NCBI GenBank assembly: GCA_024741835.1 | Contig: JAENRP010000205.1 | Coordinates: 1-57,293, forward strand | Direction: 5' to 3' | DNA length: 57,293 bases | From: Diplocarpon mali | Lineage: Eukaryota > Ascomycota > Leotiomycetes > Helotiales > Drepanopezizaceae | Shown: in pieces, positions 34,203 to 46,649 of the stretch | Position numbering within the stretch: the stretch's first letter is position 1 | Layout of the letters: the number at the start of each line of letters is the position of its first letter | Program-made: the position numbers and the translations under genes | Notes under the pieces: model-generated | The model's input: the letters and a program-made list of their open reading frames with translations, nothing else | Databases searched by the model: none | Told to the model about the DNA's origin: nothing

Positions 34203-36558
34203 TCATAATTCACCCTGAGCGCAGGCCGATATAAGACATTGCCCAGCCATCAAGGTCTTCGGCGCAATGTAATCAGTAAAGGGCACTGGAGGGCGCGGGG
34301 CAGCGGTTGAACTGGTTGGCGGACTTGCACCACCCGTGGAGGTAGTAGAGCACTTGGAGGGAGCGTTTGTCCCGCCTGTTGCGAACGCGGTTGAAGTCGT
34401 ATTTCCCCACGGATAACTGGCCGCAGCCGTCGCTGTTCCGTTAGCCCCCCAAAGAGCTGCAGGCGGGATCAGCCAGGTGACAACCGCAAGCTGTGGGACT
34501 GTGCCATGCCAGACGGATTCTGGGTGAGTCGCAAATGAGAGCTCGACGTCTTGGTCCGTGCCGTAGTTGTTAAGAAATATGACGGCCCAGCTTTCGTCGG
34601 GGTTCTGTATGGAGATGAGCAGAAACTGTGGAGGTTCGGTCGTCCCGGCACCGTACTCAATACCTTTGAGAACGGCGTAGTTCCTTGATCCCCGGCGAAC
34701 GAAGCGCGAGAACTGGCCCATCATGTAGTAGTCATGTGTTTTGGTATAGGTTGTGCTGGAGTTCACGATGATAGAGCCTAAACAGCCCTCGCAGCCTCCC
34801 CAGGGCGAATGTGGCCCGTAGTCTGGATCCGTCCCCAAGACCCTGGAGGAGGATGTGGTCAGCCATGGGTCGGTAGGATAGAGGGGGGAGGGGGAGGGAG
34901 AGGGGGAGAGAGAGAGAATATGAAACGGACTGTAACCCACCAAAAGGTGCCACCAGAGGCTCCAGACTGCACCGATGGAAGGAAATGTTGCGCCATCCAT
35001 ATACTAATGTTATTAGGCAGGTAACTGGAGCATTCAGTCATGAATTGCGGAATGGAAGGGAAGGCTTGATTGAAGTGCTCGAGCACGGTGTAGTTGAGAT
35101 TGCCGGCGTAGCAATGCCAGGCCGCACCACCGATTGTTCCGTTGGCAGTCCCTTGGATCACGCGTGCCGGATAGAAGGGCTGGTCAGTGTTGTGGTCGTA
35201 GGCCAGTACCTTCACCCCGCGCTCTTTCATCGCTTCTCCGAGTCCAGTATTCAGGATTCGTGCAGCGTCGTCTGGACCCAACAGCATGCATGGGTATCCT
35301 CCCTGCGGCATTGTTAGGGAAATCCTCCTGGTCAGAAGGCCTGGGTACTGACTTGGGAGTTGAAAGGCTCATTGCTCAACGACAGTCCGTTGACCTGTAC
35401 GCCCAGCTCTTTGTAGGCGTCTACGTACTTTACAAAGTACTGAGCTGCTTGTGCTGTGTATTGGGGATCGAATGTGTTGTTTAGTATCTGACCAGTTCCC
35501 AGCAGCTTCGGCGCGATGTATAGGCCATTTTGCTTCATCCAGCCCGGGTAGCTCCATGGAGCGCCGACCAGGAAGACATCGCTCTTGTAGTTGCCCATCT
35601 TGGCAATCATCTCTGCCTGCAATGATTTTGAAAGTCAATACACTACTAACACGATTTACCAGGAAGTGGCATCCTCGGCCTGCTCGAGGAGCACGAGGAG
35701 TACGAGGAAGTGTGAAGACGGGGAGGATTTGCTCGCGAAATACAACCGCACAGGATAGACCAACTAACCATAGCGGTACCGTAGGGCCCCAAATCGAAGT
35801 TATCGAGATTCAAATCCGGCTGGCCTTGGTTGAAGTGCGGTCCATTATCATCAAACGTATAGTGAGTCCCGCTCATATCGCTTGATCCTATTCTGAAGCA
35901 TGGGTCAGCCAATTGACTCGAAAAACAGGATGACTTCAACTAGGGAACATATTTTCTTCCTAGCAGCGTCTTGGATGCCAGAGGCGGTCACGAGAGTAGG
36001 TGCATCAACACAAGAAGATTCCTGGAAAACAGGAGACCTACGAGTGGCGCATGAACCCCATGTTATTTCCTTCGGGGCCAAAGAGCTCCGCCATCAATTT
36101 GTCAAAAACCTCTTCCTCCAGACTGCCAAACGTAGAAATTGTAGAGTCCGTCCAGGAGTGTCCAAACCCTATCATTTCTTGTCTTTTACCTTCAGCCGAA
36201 TCGTCAATGATCACCGTCCTCTTCTCTATTTACAAGAACTCGTTAGCTCCGCTTTCGATATGTTTCCAATAATCTTGGCCGCAATGCGGCTTCCCATGAA
36301 CATACGGTTACAGGTTCCTCCATCCTGATTCAACCGCGGCGGCGGGCTTGACGCCAATTGTCTTAATTGTAGGTCTGGGTGAGAGGACGCAATCTGTCCA
36401 TCTGTGATATAAGCCTGCGCGGAAAGGACAGGATTGGAAAGGTCACCAATGCCCCCTTTCGGACCACTGCCGCCAGAGCTACCGAAGTCGTGAAGGGACT
36501 GGGAGGAAATGCTGGTAGTATACAAAGCGAGCCAAATGAGTGTAGGGGAAGAAAACAT
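34203..36558 (-). CDS. Secreted glycoside hydrolase family 30 protein
   Basis: Six exons, 36558-36306, 36225-36042, 35892-35769, 35616-35353, 35302-34941 and 34842-34203, encode 608 residues in frame throughout. A signal peptide covers about 1-19. The (beta/alpha)8 domain begins near QEMIGFGHSWTDST. Catalytic residues are the acid/base Glu270 in LSNEPFN and the nucleophile Glu365 in MTECSSYLP. GPHSPWGGCEGCLGSIIVNSS and YYMMGQFSRFVRRGS belong to the C-terminal part of the barrel and beta-domain. A Ser/Thr/Pro-rich tail of about 80 residues follows and could be a linker or O-glycosylated stalk. GH30 enzymes of fungi act on beta-1,6-glucan, xylan or related polymers; which one applies here cannot be told. 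The fifth intron (98 nt) is a C/T and TCTC-rich tract. The first intron is placed with least certainty. Confidence 0.85.
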
Positions 36559-36979
36559 GTTTGCTAACTGATAGAGCGCTACGCAGTGATGCTGCGCGCT
36601 ACACTTTAACGACAGACTTGAAGGCAGGTAAACGCGACGATAAAGCGCAAAGCGAACTTCGGCGTACGGAGGTTCCTGAGTCTCTCATTATACATCCTAA
36701 CAAAAAGTCAATGTGTATAAGGGTAATTGTAGGTTTGGAACCGCCCCACACCTGTAATTAATGCGTGGTTTGTTTAGTTTTCCCAAGCTTGGCTTTCCCC
36801 GCTTGCTTTTTCATATACGTAATGGGTTCAAGGTAAGGCAGAGATCTTTTGAGTATGAATTCTGACTATTTAGAGAGCAAGCAGAGTACAGAGTTACAGC
36901 AATCATCTTTGAAACTCTGTTATTAGTGGGAAGAGAAGAATAGGTGCCTTGGAGATGAATTGATAATAACACGCTTACC

Positions 36980-37720
36980 ACCTGTTTATATAGGGAGACG
37001 ACGGCTCAATACCTGTACGCGTCGTCTCCTTCGAACCTGCAAATTCTTTTGGAAGAGTCTGCAAATCCGAGATTGAGTCCTTTCGACTGCGAAATAATTC
37101 AACCCTAAGTCGAATGAAGCTAGAACTTTCGGAAATATCGAATTAAAGTTTTTTTCTCTTTATACTATCTTTTTTACAAATACCTTAGACTTTCGAACTC
37201 AACTTGCGTACTCTGGGATTGTCTGAATATTTACCCACGACCGGCTTGAGAAATAAAACCAGGGGATATAAAGGGGGAAAAGGCAGGCTATGGTATATAA
37301 GGGGAAGGAGGGGGTAAAGAAGGAAAAGGACACATTTCGATAATTTTATGTAAAGTTAGTAAGGATTACGATCATAAGCCGCCGCCGACTAGTAAGACGC
37401 TCGATAGATTTAAATAAATGGCTGCTATTAGTATAAAGGACTTGTACTATGATAAGGAACCTAAGACGACTCTATTTATCAAGGCACTTCTCAAGAACGT
37501 ACTCGCCTAAGATCTAGAGGGAATAACTATCGACTGAGGTATGGTTTAGACTCTTAGTTAAGGAATCGGGAAGCATGATTATAACAGGCTGAATTGTAAA
37601 TCGCAAGGAGTTTTTCATACTAGTTTTCTCCTTATACCTAATTCGAATATAGCGTTTACCGCTCGTGCTATATATCAAAGAACTAATATAGCACGTTAAG
37701 AGCAAGGGGAAAACTGTATA
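36980..37720 (-). repeat. Dispersed repeat family A, copy 2 (left arm of inverted pair)
   Basis: It reads as the reverse complement of copy 1. The outer edge GGGAGACGACGGCTCAATAC is near 36,993, CGACTAGTAAGACGCTCG near 37,388, and TTTTTCATACTAGTTTTCTC near 37,612 is shared with copy 4. It stands head-to-head with copy 3 across a centre at about 37,790. No open frame survives. Confidence 0.7.
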
Positions 37721-37849
37721 TGTAGAGTCTATATAGAGCCTAATGAAGGTCATACTAGGCTTGTTACTCCAGTTTTATTCTGTCGTCAGCCTGTCGAAAT
37801 AGAGTAGAATACTACCGCTATAGCTCTATAAGCTGATCGCTTAAATTTC

Positions 37850-38605
37850 CCTCTTGTTTTTTTCGTTCTGATATACTTTATTAGCTCTAAACTATGTAGC
37901 ATAAACGGAGAGCTCTATGCTGTATTTTGATATATAAGGAGAAACGAGCATAAAGACTCCGAATATCTTTGCTATGTAGCTTAAATACCTGTAGTTCTCG
38001 ATTACTTGGATAAGAGTTCAACTTATACCTTGGTTAGTAGTTATTCCTAGGTGTTCAGCGACCATATTCCGAAAAAGGCGCTTAGGTAAATAGAGTCACC
38101 CTAGGTTTCTTATTCTAGGATTAGCCCTCCTTAATAAAAGCGGCTAGTTGGTAAGTTCGACCAAGCGTCTTAGTGATTGTCGGCGGCTTTCAATTGTAAC
38201 CCTTCTTATGAACTTAAGCTTTCGAGGAACATCTTCTGAAATAACCTCCAAGGCTTTAAGGCTTCAGAATATATCCTCTCTTTCTTTTGCCTTACATACC
38301 ATAACCTGCCTGATTCCCTCTAGTACCTATTACTAAGCCCTTTTTTTAGTGATAGGTATATATTTAAATAATCCTAAAGTATGCAAAAGGAGGTTAAAGG
38401 TTAAGGGTATTTATAATAGAGGTGATAAGAAAGACCCATTCCGAAGCTTCTGATAGGATCTAGCTCTATTCGACTGTGGGTTGGATATTTCGTAGTCTAC
38501 AGGACTTCATCTTAGCCCTGCAGACTCTTTAGAGGCAATCTAAAGAATCTACAGGTTGGTAGGAGATACTGTGTACAGGTGTTGAGCCGTCATCTCCCAG
38601 ATACA
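37850..38605 (+). repeat. Dispersed repeat family A, copy 3 (right arm of inverted pair)
   Basis: Its reverse complement aligns with copy 2 over almost the whole length: GGAGATGACGGCTCAACACC at the outer edge, a TAATAGGTACTAGAGGG-containing central block, and GAGCTAATAAAGTATATC at the inner edge. It has the same orientation as copy 1. Repeat family C begins immediately beyond its outer edge at about 38,610. Confidence 0.7.
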
Positions 38606-38609
38606 GGGA

Positions 38610-38750
38610 CAATTTGAACTGCTTATTGTAACACGCTGCCTTGAAGGCTAAATACTCATTGACCTCTAATAGTAGGGTGTCAATAAGCACGCTTAGACCC
38701 ATGGTGTCTACTAGTGCAAATACCAAATCACAGTCAATAGAACCAAATAG
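38610..38750 (+). repeat. Dispersed repeat family C, copy 3
   Basis: The segment TAGTAGGGTGTCAATAAGC...AGACCCATGGTGTCTAC matches copies 1 and 2. The minus-strand reading gives LVDTMGLSVLIDTLLLEVNE, comparable to FADTMGSDLHINTPLTRAIA of copy 2. Confidence 0.45.
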
Positions 38751-40124
38751 CAGGGGTGTTACCCCTGCCCCGCCAACTATTATATCGAGTGCGACCTTTT
38801 CAATGCGGCAATCCTCGGCGCTGCCTCTGCACCGTGATGATCCGGACCCATCGGATCCAGAGGTGGATCCCAGGGCGGCGGAATACCGAATACAAACATG
38901 CCTTGAACGAGTACGCACTTCTCCATCCCTACACGGGCAATCTGAAGTCCCTCTACGGTCTCGTGTGCACAGTAGAGAGTAAAGTCTGGGTTTGCCTTGC
39001 TGGAGCTTAACCAGATCAAATCTACAGAGTATATCTCAAACGCGAAAGACCCTCAAGAACTCTCGACCTCTTAGAAGCGATTCTTATCTCAATCTCGCTG
39101 ACTACAAAACTACTTGCGTTAAGCGAACTCCTCGACTGGCGGTCGAGACCTCCCAGTCACGCCACACCGCGTCGGATAGAAGTGGGATTCCCCCCCCCCT
39201 AAAGAAGCGAAGCGAAACCCTCATTCGAATGGAGTACTCGTAGGTTGCGCGGAGGAGTTCAAGGTCGAGATCAGGTGGTCCCCGTGCGATCCACCTCCGA
39301 ATCCAACGCCTCTGTGGATCCTCAGATAAGGTTCATAAACCAATACTCGGCTCTAATGTGTATGCGGAGTACAAGGTAGACCCAGGGGTGAGGAGGAAAC
39401 AGGGGTCGAACCGGAAAACGTCCGCACAGTTTAACCCCACGCAACGAAATCCTGATTATGAGGTTGGGCGGCCCTGCCACTTCACTCGCAGGTCCCTCTG
39501 ATCCACATCCCCATCCTGACTCTCTCATATCGTTTCTCGACTTTGGTCTGAATCTCTATTCTGATTCTACGACTAGCTCGCTCGCTCAGCTTCGGAACCG
39601 CACCATCCAGATCGCAAACCCCCCCCATCCATCACCCGCTCGCATCCAGGCATGCGCAAGTGTGTACATCAGACGAGATATCAAGCACATGTATCACTTC
39701 GCCTCAAGTTAGTGGCTGTAATGTGATCACTTCAATTCTACAACTTATGCTCTTCATTTCATTACCCTATGTGCCGTATTTTTTGCGCATCCTTCCTGTG
39801 TTCTGTGTTTCGTGTCAAAAAGTTCTTCAAAGAGAGTAAGGAAATGGCATGGAAGAACTAAAGAGAGAAAAGGTCCAGATATCTACCATCTGCTCCGACA
39901 TGCCTCGTCCTGACCAACCAAGCCGTAGCACCAACCACCGCACCGCTGGGCGTGAAGCCCTCTGAAACACGGCCAGGATGCCAGATGACCGGAAATTGCG
40001 TATAGTAAAGTCGACATCCCTCGCAAGCCCAATCGCGCCGTAGACCCTAGACCATCGACAATCCACCTCGCCTCCCTCTTCTCCTCGTCTGCGGACAGCG
40101 CAAGGGACGCCCGCAGTGATGCGA

Positions 40125-41597
40125 TCAGTGGTTCACGGCAGCGTTCTCGTCGCCGTCACACTGCTGCCACATCGTGACCTTGCTCACCGTCATCTGGCCA
40201 GCGCCCTTCTCCTGCCAGGTCGGAAGCCACTGGTTCCGCTGGCTCCAGAAGTCGGCCTTCGCAGTTGGACTGCCATCCAGCCACGGCTTGCCGCTCTTGC
40301 CGTCCTCAAACCAGCCGTTGGTGCCGCCCACCGCCACGTTCAGGATCAGGTAGAATTCCGCATCAAAGGGCGTCTGATCACGGCTCGTGTAGGACCAGGG
40401 ATCGTCCAGCCTCGTGCCGTTGCTGTCGGACAGCGGGAAGCCCCCGCGCTGCCAGAGCGGCTTGTTGAAGTTCGTGTACAGGACTTGCAAGAGGCGCGTG
40501 TTGATGTAGGTAAAGAGGTACTTCTGGGACCACTCCACGCCAAAGGTGTGCTCGGTTGCGGCGTAGGTGGTGTGCAGGGCCGAACGCTTGACGTTGGTAC
40601 GCCACCAGGCGTCGTTGGCGCTGTCCGGGCCCCAGTGCAGGGCCGAGGACACGATGTTGTTGCCGCCTTGCGCGTAGGTGTAGTTGTTGCCGCGCGACTC
40701 GGCAATGTCAATCTCGCCGGATTTCGGCCAGACGCCGTAAGTGTCGTTCACGGGCAACATCCAGATGGCGGGCCAGAGCCAGTCACCCGAGGGTAGCTTG
40801 GCGGTTACCTCGACGCGGCCGTACCTGATGCCGCCGCCTTTCTTGGTGTTGATGCGGCCCGAGCGGACGGGGGGCACGATCGTGCCGGCCGTGACGTTGG
40901 TGACGGCCGCGCAGTTCTTGGGCACGTCCGAGGTGCAGGTGCCATCGGTGGTGAGGTTGATCACGGTGTTGGAGGTGATGAGCGCCTCGTCTTGCAGGGT
41001 GGGCTTGATGATCAGCTTGCCGTCTTGGATGAAGACGTTCTCGGGGTCGGCGGTGGTCTGCTCGAACTGGCCGTTCCTGTCGAGCCGTCAGAGGGAGAGT
41101 TGCATGGATCGGAGCAGTGCTTACCCGAATCCGCCCACTTCCTGCTCCATGGTCCAGATGTCGGGGTTCAGGGTGCCGCTGGAGAAGTCGTCGGTCATGA
41201 CCTGGCAGTACTTGTGGTGCACGACCGAGGAGAGACCGTCGTAGATCAGGAAGCCAGCAACGCCGAAGCCCAGCAGTAGTCCGATCAAGGGAATGATCGT
41301 GACCCATTTCTCCTTGGGATCCTTCTTGTCCATCCATGGCTTTTCGACCTCTCCCTTGCGCACGCGCCTCGAGTGGAAATATCTCGAGGGGAGGGCTCCC
41401 CGCACCGCCGACGACGAGCCAAATGACGATGCCGGTCTCGAACCGAACGGAGTGCCGAATGGGTTGCTCCCTGAGGCCTGGGCGACGGGGGTGATTTGGT
41501 CGTGGAAGGGATCACTCCTGCTCTCTGGAGTGCCCGGAGGCTGTGGAGTGTTCGATCTCGAGGTGGCACTCCCACGGTATTGCGACTGATTCTCCAT
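40125..41597 (-). CDS. Membrane-anchored glycoside hydrolase family 16 protein
   Basis: Two exons, 41597-41125 and 41076-40125, are separated by a 48-nt intron and encode 474 residues. The N-terminal 95 residues are Ser/Pro/Gly-rich and probably cytosolic. A single membrane span lies at about 99-119 (VTIIPLIGLLLGFGVAGFL), so the enzyme domain is lumenal or extracellular without a cleaved signal. The GH16 catalytic motif is GEIDIAESRG with Glu279, Asp281 and Glu284. GRVEVTAKLPSGDWLWPAIW and the closing tryptophan-rich strands fit the beta-jelly-roll. The sequence resembles laminarinase and beta-glucan-recognition GH16 members rather than the Crh chitin-glucan transferases, so beta-1,3-glucan is the likely substrate. 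A (GGA)n tract lies upstream of the start. Confidence 0.88.
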
Positions 41598-41730
41598 GAC
41601 GCTCTACACCCAGCGAGGGATGGAGCAGCAAGGCCGGAGATATAGGTTAGGGGGGGGGGGGTTATAGGTCTCGAGCGATGAGTGGCGCTCAGGACTATCG
41701 ACAAACGTCGTAGCGTTGGTGTTTTGAGGA

Positions 41731-41770
41731 GAGGAGGAGGAGGAGGAGGAGGAGGAGGAGGAGGAGGAGG
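41731..41770. repeat. (GGA)n microsatellite upstream of the GH16 gene
   Basis: About 13 near-perfect GGA/GAG units. The tract produces poly-Gly, poly-Ser or poly-Leu artefact frames on both strands. Confidence 0.9.
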
Positions 41771-42620
41771 TAGAGGAGAAGTGAGTGCCGGTGAGGTCCG
41801 AGAAGTCCACTTGATGGGAAGAGTGGGCCCGGGAGGAAGAGACAGACAGCCAGCACGACGCAAGGTAGAGGTCCCTTTCGATAAGGTAGATAGGTAGGTA
41901 GCACCCGACATGGCCAGGTAGCACCCGACACGGACCCGGGATAAGATGGGACATGGGATATGGGATATGGATATGGGATATGGAATACGGGATACGGGAT
42001 CGCGGATACCTCATGGTAGGTACGGTAGGGAACAGACGAGATGGGGATGGGACATCGGGGAGAGCGAGTGGTCACTTGCGGGGCTAGAGCCAGAAGCCAG
42101 CGCCAGAGAAGCGTGAGAAGCACGACATCACGGGCCCGGCGGTCTTGGTCGACCTCTACATGCCATTCTTGTTACCTTTGCTGTACATACGCCGGATGGT
42201 GTGTCGATTCGATCTAGACTGGGACAACGCGGGCGGAGAGCAGCGAAGAGGAGAGGAGAGGAGAGGAGAAGAGAAGAAAGCTCCTCCAAAGTCGATCTTT
42301 TGACAGTCGCCCCAGCAGGGCAGGGCGCTGCTGTAGCTGACCTGCGGCTGAAACCAAGCGGTACCTGGGGCTAGCTGGAGGCGGGTGTGGTGATGCACAG
42401 CACAGCAACAGCGCCGGCGAGCTGCCGCTGCACCCAGTATCGAATATCGAATATCGTATCTCGAATATCGAGGGAGCTCGTCCCCAGAATACCCATCGAC
42501 TGCTCAGCTCGGTCAGGTATCAAGGGGCGATAGGCCAGGGAGGCCAGGCCAGTGCAGAGTGGGAGAGAGTAGATAGTAGACACTTTCCATGGTAAGCGGC
42601 AGAGCAGACGCCGGCTCAGG

Positions 42621-42660
42621 CCCAGTCTCAGTCCCAGTCCCAGTCCCAGTCCCAGTCCCA
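42621..42660. repeat. (CCCAGT)n minisatellite
   Basis: About six and a half units of CCCAGT, the second slightly diverged (CTCAGT). Confidence 0.9.
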
Positions 42661-45018
42661 ACGCCCAACCGCGCCGGCGCAGTTGGTGTGAAAGCCGGGT
42701 GCTGACAGCAAGACCACGCAAGGCAAGGCAACGCAACGCAACGAAATGTCATGTAATTCAACGTCATGCACGGGGAGGCAGTGCGGTGCGGCTCGTGTTC
42801 TGTACCATGTCTGAGAAAGGGAGACGGGAAGCGAAGGGAAGTCAGGTCGCGACGCAAACACAAACAACCGCTTCAGAACCCCGAGTTGACCCCCGCCACC
42901 CCCAATCCAGTCGGTCCATCCTCGTCAAACAAGGCAAGGCAGGCAATAATCACCGCCCCCCGATGCGATGGATACAATCCCGCTCCAGACCGGTAATCGC
43001 CCAACGCCTCGGTCCAGATATCAGAGCGGCGGGAGGGTGTCAGGGGCTCGAGGCGACTCGGTCGGTTAAGCCCCTCCGATGTAAACACGACGTTGGGTCG
43101 CCCAGTCCGCGAACTGCACACGAACATCCACGCCAGGACCCCTGCCGCCGAAACATGGCGCATCGTTGCCCCTGACTCTACGGCACCGCAAAGGCGCGTG
43201 ATACCGTGTCCCTCGGGACAGACGGTGGAAGTCGACGCATCGTCGGTACGCCGCACCCGCCACCGGCTGAACGCCACGCTCCAGAGAAGCAAGGTAAGCG
43301 GCCTTCTCCCTCGGGGACATGCAGGAATTCTGGCTTTTCGTGCTCCGATCTCCCACGCCACTGCACAGTGCTGGGACGTGAGAATCTCGATGGAGCGATC
43401 ATCAGTTCCAAAGCCGCTCAGCCCAGAGAGTGGTGAGACGAGGGAACGCCGACTCATCGGCGCGAGAGTCCAGCGCCAGTCCGCTTGCCCGTACCATGCC
43501 GCATCCGTCCCCCTGGCCAGAGACTATTGATCTCTCTATCTCTCGATCTCTCCATTACCCGCCCCTCAGCTGGCGCGCGCAATGTGTTGAGAGGGACAGT
43601 CCGAAGCTACTGAAGAACCGTGATGGGTTGATGGCATGAGGGTCGATCTCGTCGTCGGTCCGCGTCTCGTCTCGTCTGGTCTCTTCTCGCCTCGCCTCGC
43701 CGCCGGGATCAACAAACGGCCATGCCGGCCATCCATCAACGCCAGAAGCTCCTCTCTTTTTTTCCCCCTCCCAAATCAGACCAACATGGGGCTGAACCTC
43801 AACCCCAAGCTTTGGAGTGACATGATGCTCCATGATACCGGATCCACCCAGGACATGAGACGAAACCGCCGTCTCGCTACTGTTCAGCCACAATCACCTG
43901 GGTCCGACGTCAACGCTCCGTGTCTCTCGTATCGACCCGATTATCGCTTGACCAGCACGGGGATTTACCTCTCCCGCATCCTCGTCGCACGGCATGGCAC
44001 CAGGCCTAAAGTTACATGACCGCCGCGAGTTCCGTGCTTGCAGCCTGCAGCGAGAAGCTTTTTGCGCGCATAGATTCAATTCAATGCCGTTTAATCCAAT
44101 CCCCCGCTGCACGCTCATCACCCCGAGTCCCCTATTCCGGCCTGCAGACGCATGTACCTACATGTAGAACGCCCCAATCTGTTCCCGTCTGCAGTGCTCG
44201 TCGGCCCGCTTCCCAACCACCTCTTTCTGCTTCTTCTCGTTGCCCGTGATCACAAGCAAACTGCTGGTAATATTGACGAGCTGGTGCGCCTGGTGGCTTC
44301 TGATCCCGATCGTATCGTCTGGTCTTGGATCAAATTCGAAGTTCGGCCTCATCTTTGCCTCCCTGGCCCACTGACAATGTAATGCATGAGACTACGGCAC
44401 CTATAACCTGTACAATGCTAAGAAGAAAAAGGCGATGACGGATAGGCTATATTCAATCGGATAGACAGTAACTAGACACCGTCAAATCAAGTGAATAAGA
44501 CGTCCAACTCCTGAGGATTCTAGAGACCTATCTAGTTGTACGCAACGCACAGCTCATCGCTTCGTCCTGGCCTGGCTTCCCACTCTCAGCACCTCGTGGG
44601 CTGTGAACGCTCGAACATCCTATTCTCAGGAGTAAATTGGGTCGCCCTCCTCTGTCTCCTGCAGAGCTCGAGACCCTTCCCGGATATGCGTAGGGTAGAG
44701 ATAAATGCCCATCAAGTGGTCTATCAGCTACTGCTCAGGTGGGGCGGCAGCTTCTGGACGAGACCCGCCAATACTCGGAGCTTGGGGTATCGGCATATTT
44801 TCACTATGCACCGCTGCGAGAGCGGGGAATATACTGCATGTCGTCCTTGACGGTTTTTCCCTCCCGAGTTTGGAGGCCTTTGTAGTTTCTGGCACAGCTA
44901 TCGTGTCAGCGCATCGAGTCTCCACATCGGTACTAGCCGGGCTTTGACGGCATCAACATGGCCATTTAGCGAAGTTTGTGCGTGAAAAAAATTAAGAGGT
45001 TCCCCCGGCGTCGCAACC

Positions 45019-46275
45019 ATGGGCAGAGGAGAAACGAATAGCAAGGTACGCTCTCGAGCTGCATCGCCCGGGGTGCGTACTAATCTACTCCCGCATAGAA
45101 GCGGAAACGTCAATCCGAAGCAAAAGCTACACGCCAACCCGTAGAACATGCAGGTTCCGCGAGCTCCCCCGATATCGACACCACGAAACCAACCGCCATC
45201 TTCCAACCCAAGGCGGGCAGAGACTGGACCGTCAGTGTCGCCTTGCCCGGGAGCATAGTCGCCAAGTGCGTTGCATCTACATCCGCTTTACCATCTACAA
45301 TCCAAGGCTCCGTGGCTGACTTACCAAAGCGCTCAATCCCACGACCAACGCACTGCCCTTGCCGGCCACATCGCACGCGCCCTCTCCGTCTTCTGCGTCG
45401 ACGAGATTACTATCTTCTCCGACGGCCATTCCCCCTCAACCCAGAGGCGGCACCACGCCCGCACGCACTCGTTCGCGCACCAGGCCGACCCCGTCGACGA
45501 GTACACGGGCACCTCCGACCCCGATCACTTCCTCGTGCACTTGCTCTCGTATCTGGAGACGCCGCCGCACCTGCGCAGGCTGCTGTTCCCGCTGCACGCG
45601 AACCTGCGCACGGCGGGCACGCTGCCGAGTCTGGACCTGCCGCACCATCTGAGAAGTGATGAGTGGCGTCCGTATCGCGAGGGGGTGACGTTGCCGGGCC
45701 AGGACGAACATGGCACCTTTGTCGAAGCGGGCTTGAGGATTCCAGTGACGGTGAGGGACCAGATCCCCGAGAATACTAGAGTCACCTTGAGGTTTGGTGA
45801 GAGCGCTGAAGAGAGGAGCAAGGACCCGGACAGTGATACTATTCATGCGGAAGCTGTGAATCCCAACGACCCAAGGGAAGACGCGGGGTACTACTGGGGC
45901 TACAATGTAAGGAGGGCGGGGAGTTTGAGTGAGGTATTTACGGAGTGTCCGTATGACGGGGGTTACGATGTTACTATCGGCACGTCGGAGAGGGGGATTG
46001 ATCTCGAGAAGTTATACTCCGGAAGCAAGGAGCACACGGTTGGGAAGTTCAAACACTTGCTGATCGTATTAGGTGGTGTGGCGGGATTGGAGGTTGCGGT
46101 GAAGAATGATGTGGAGTTGCAGAAGCTTGGGGTGGTAAAGGCGGAAGAGGTCTTTGATCGTTGGGTGAACGTTTGCCCGGATCAGGGAAGCAGGACGATC
46201 CGCACGGAGGAGGCAATTTGGATTGGACTGATGGGATTGAGGAGGTTAGTTGTTGGAAATAGTGATGAGGGTTGA
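45019..46275 (+). CDS. SPOUT-fold RNA methyltransferase (C9orf114/SPOUT1 family)
   Basis: Three exons, 45019-45045, 45099-45265 and 45330-46275, with introns of 53 and 64 nt, encode 379 residues. Exon 1 is only nine codons (MGRGETNSK) and joins a basic KRKRQSE stretch that may serve as nuclear signal. WTVSVALPGSIVAN-AQSHDQRTALAGHIARAL across the second junction matches the start of the family's SPOUT fold, followed by FCVDEITIF. The C-terminal knot that binds S-adenosylmethionine is at about 313-369 (GGVAGLEVAVKND, then RTIRTEEAIWIGL). A large insert at about 170-260 contains an OB-like part. The human relative is reported to modify RNA and to associate with the mitotic spindle; the fungal role and target are unknown. 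Confidence 0.88.
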
Positions 46276-46649
46276 GGTCAGGAGTTTCTCTGCCGCGAGA
46301 AATAAGTACGGTGCTGACTCAAGGCTCCGTACGACTAGGCTATCATCACATGCTTACACGAAATCTGACGACGATACCAAATCCAAATCGTGAATTTCGT
46401 TCCTCTCGCGCGTTGCTCACCGGCGGACGACATGCCGGGGGCGTGGAGCTGGAGAATTGCGAGAGCAAGGACACGCTCGAGACAGCCGCGCAACCTGTTG
46501 ACTAGCTCGCGAACGGTATGTTGCGAAGGATGTAGAGTCGGTGTAATGCCCTGTACAACATCATCATCTAGATGTTTCTTTGACGGGTCTGGTTGGGCGG
46601 ATTTGGGGATGGAGAGCGAGAAAGCGGCTCTTACACCTACCTCATAAGT

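Larger units (their letters stand above)
36559..40124. other. Repeat-rich intergenic region between GH30 and GH16 genes
   Basis: It contains the GH30 promoter, the inverted pair of family A repeats (36,980-38,605) and repeat family C copy 3 just beyond. From about 38,780 to 40,124 GC content rises; short plus-strand frames (for example 38,756-39,010 and 39,458-39,712) have no recognisable domain. No gene is supported. Confidence 0.5.
41598..45018. other. Long intergenic stretch with simple-sequence tracts
   Basis: It holds the GH16 promoter with a GGA microsatellite, GGATATGG- and GGTAG-type short tandem tracts (about 41,890-42,000), a purine-rich GGAGAGGAGA tract (42,245-42,280) and a CCCAGT hexamer array. 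Several frames of up to 194 codons at 42,870-43,530 overlap on both strands, with no domain and a composition typical of GC-rich noncoding DNA. No gene is supported. Confidence 0.45.

Noticed and set aside
39400..39425. GGTTCGACCCC on the minus strand, like a tRNA B box
   Set aside because: The flanking bases do not form the T-arm stem and no A box or anticodon arm lies upstream.
42873..43530. Frames of 194 codons (minus) and 145 codons (plus)
   Set aside because: They overlap each other on opposite strands in GC-rich DNA, with no domain and no intron signals supporting either strand.
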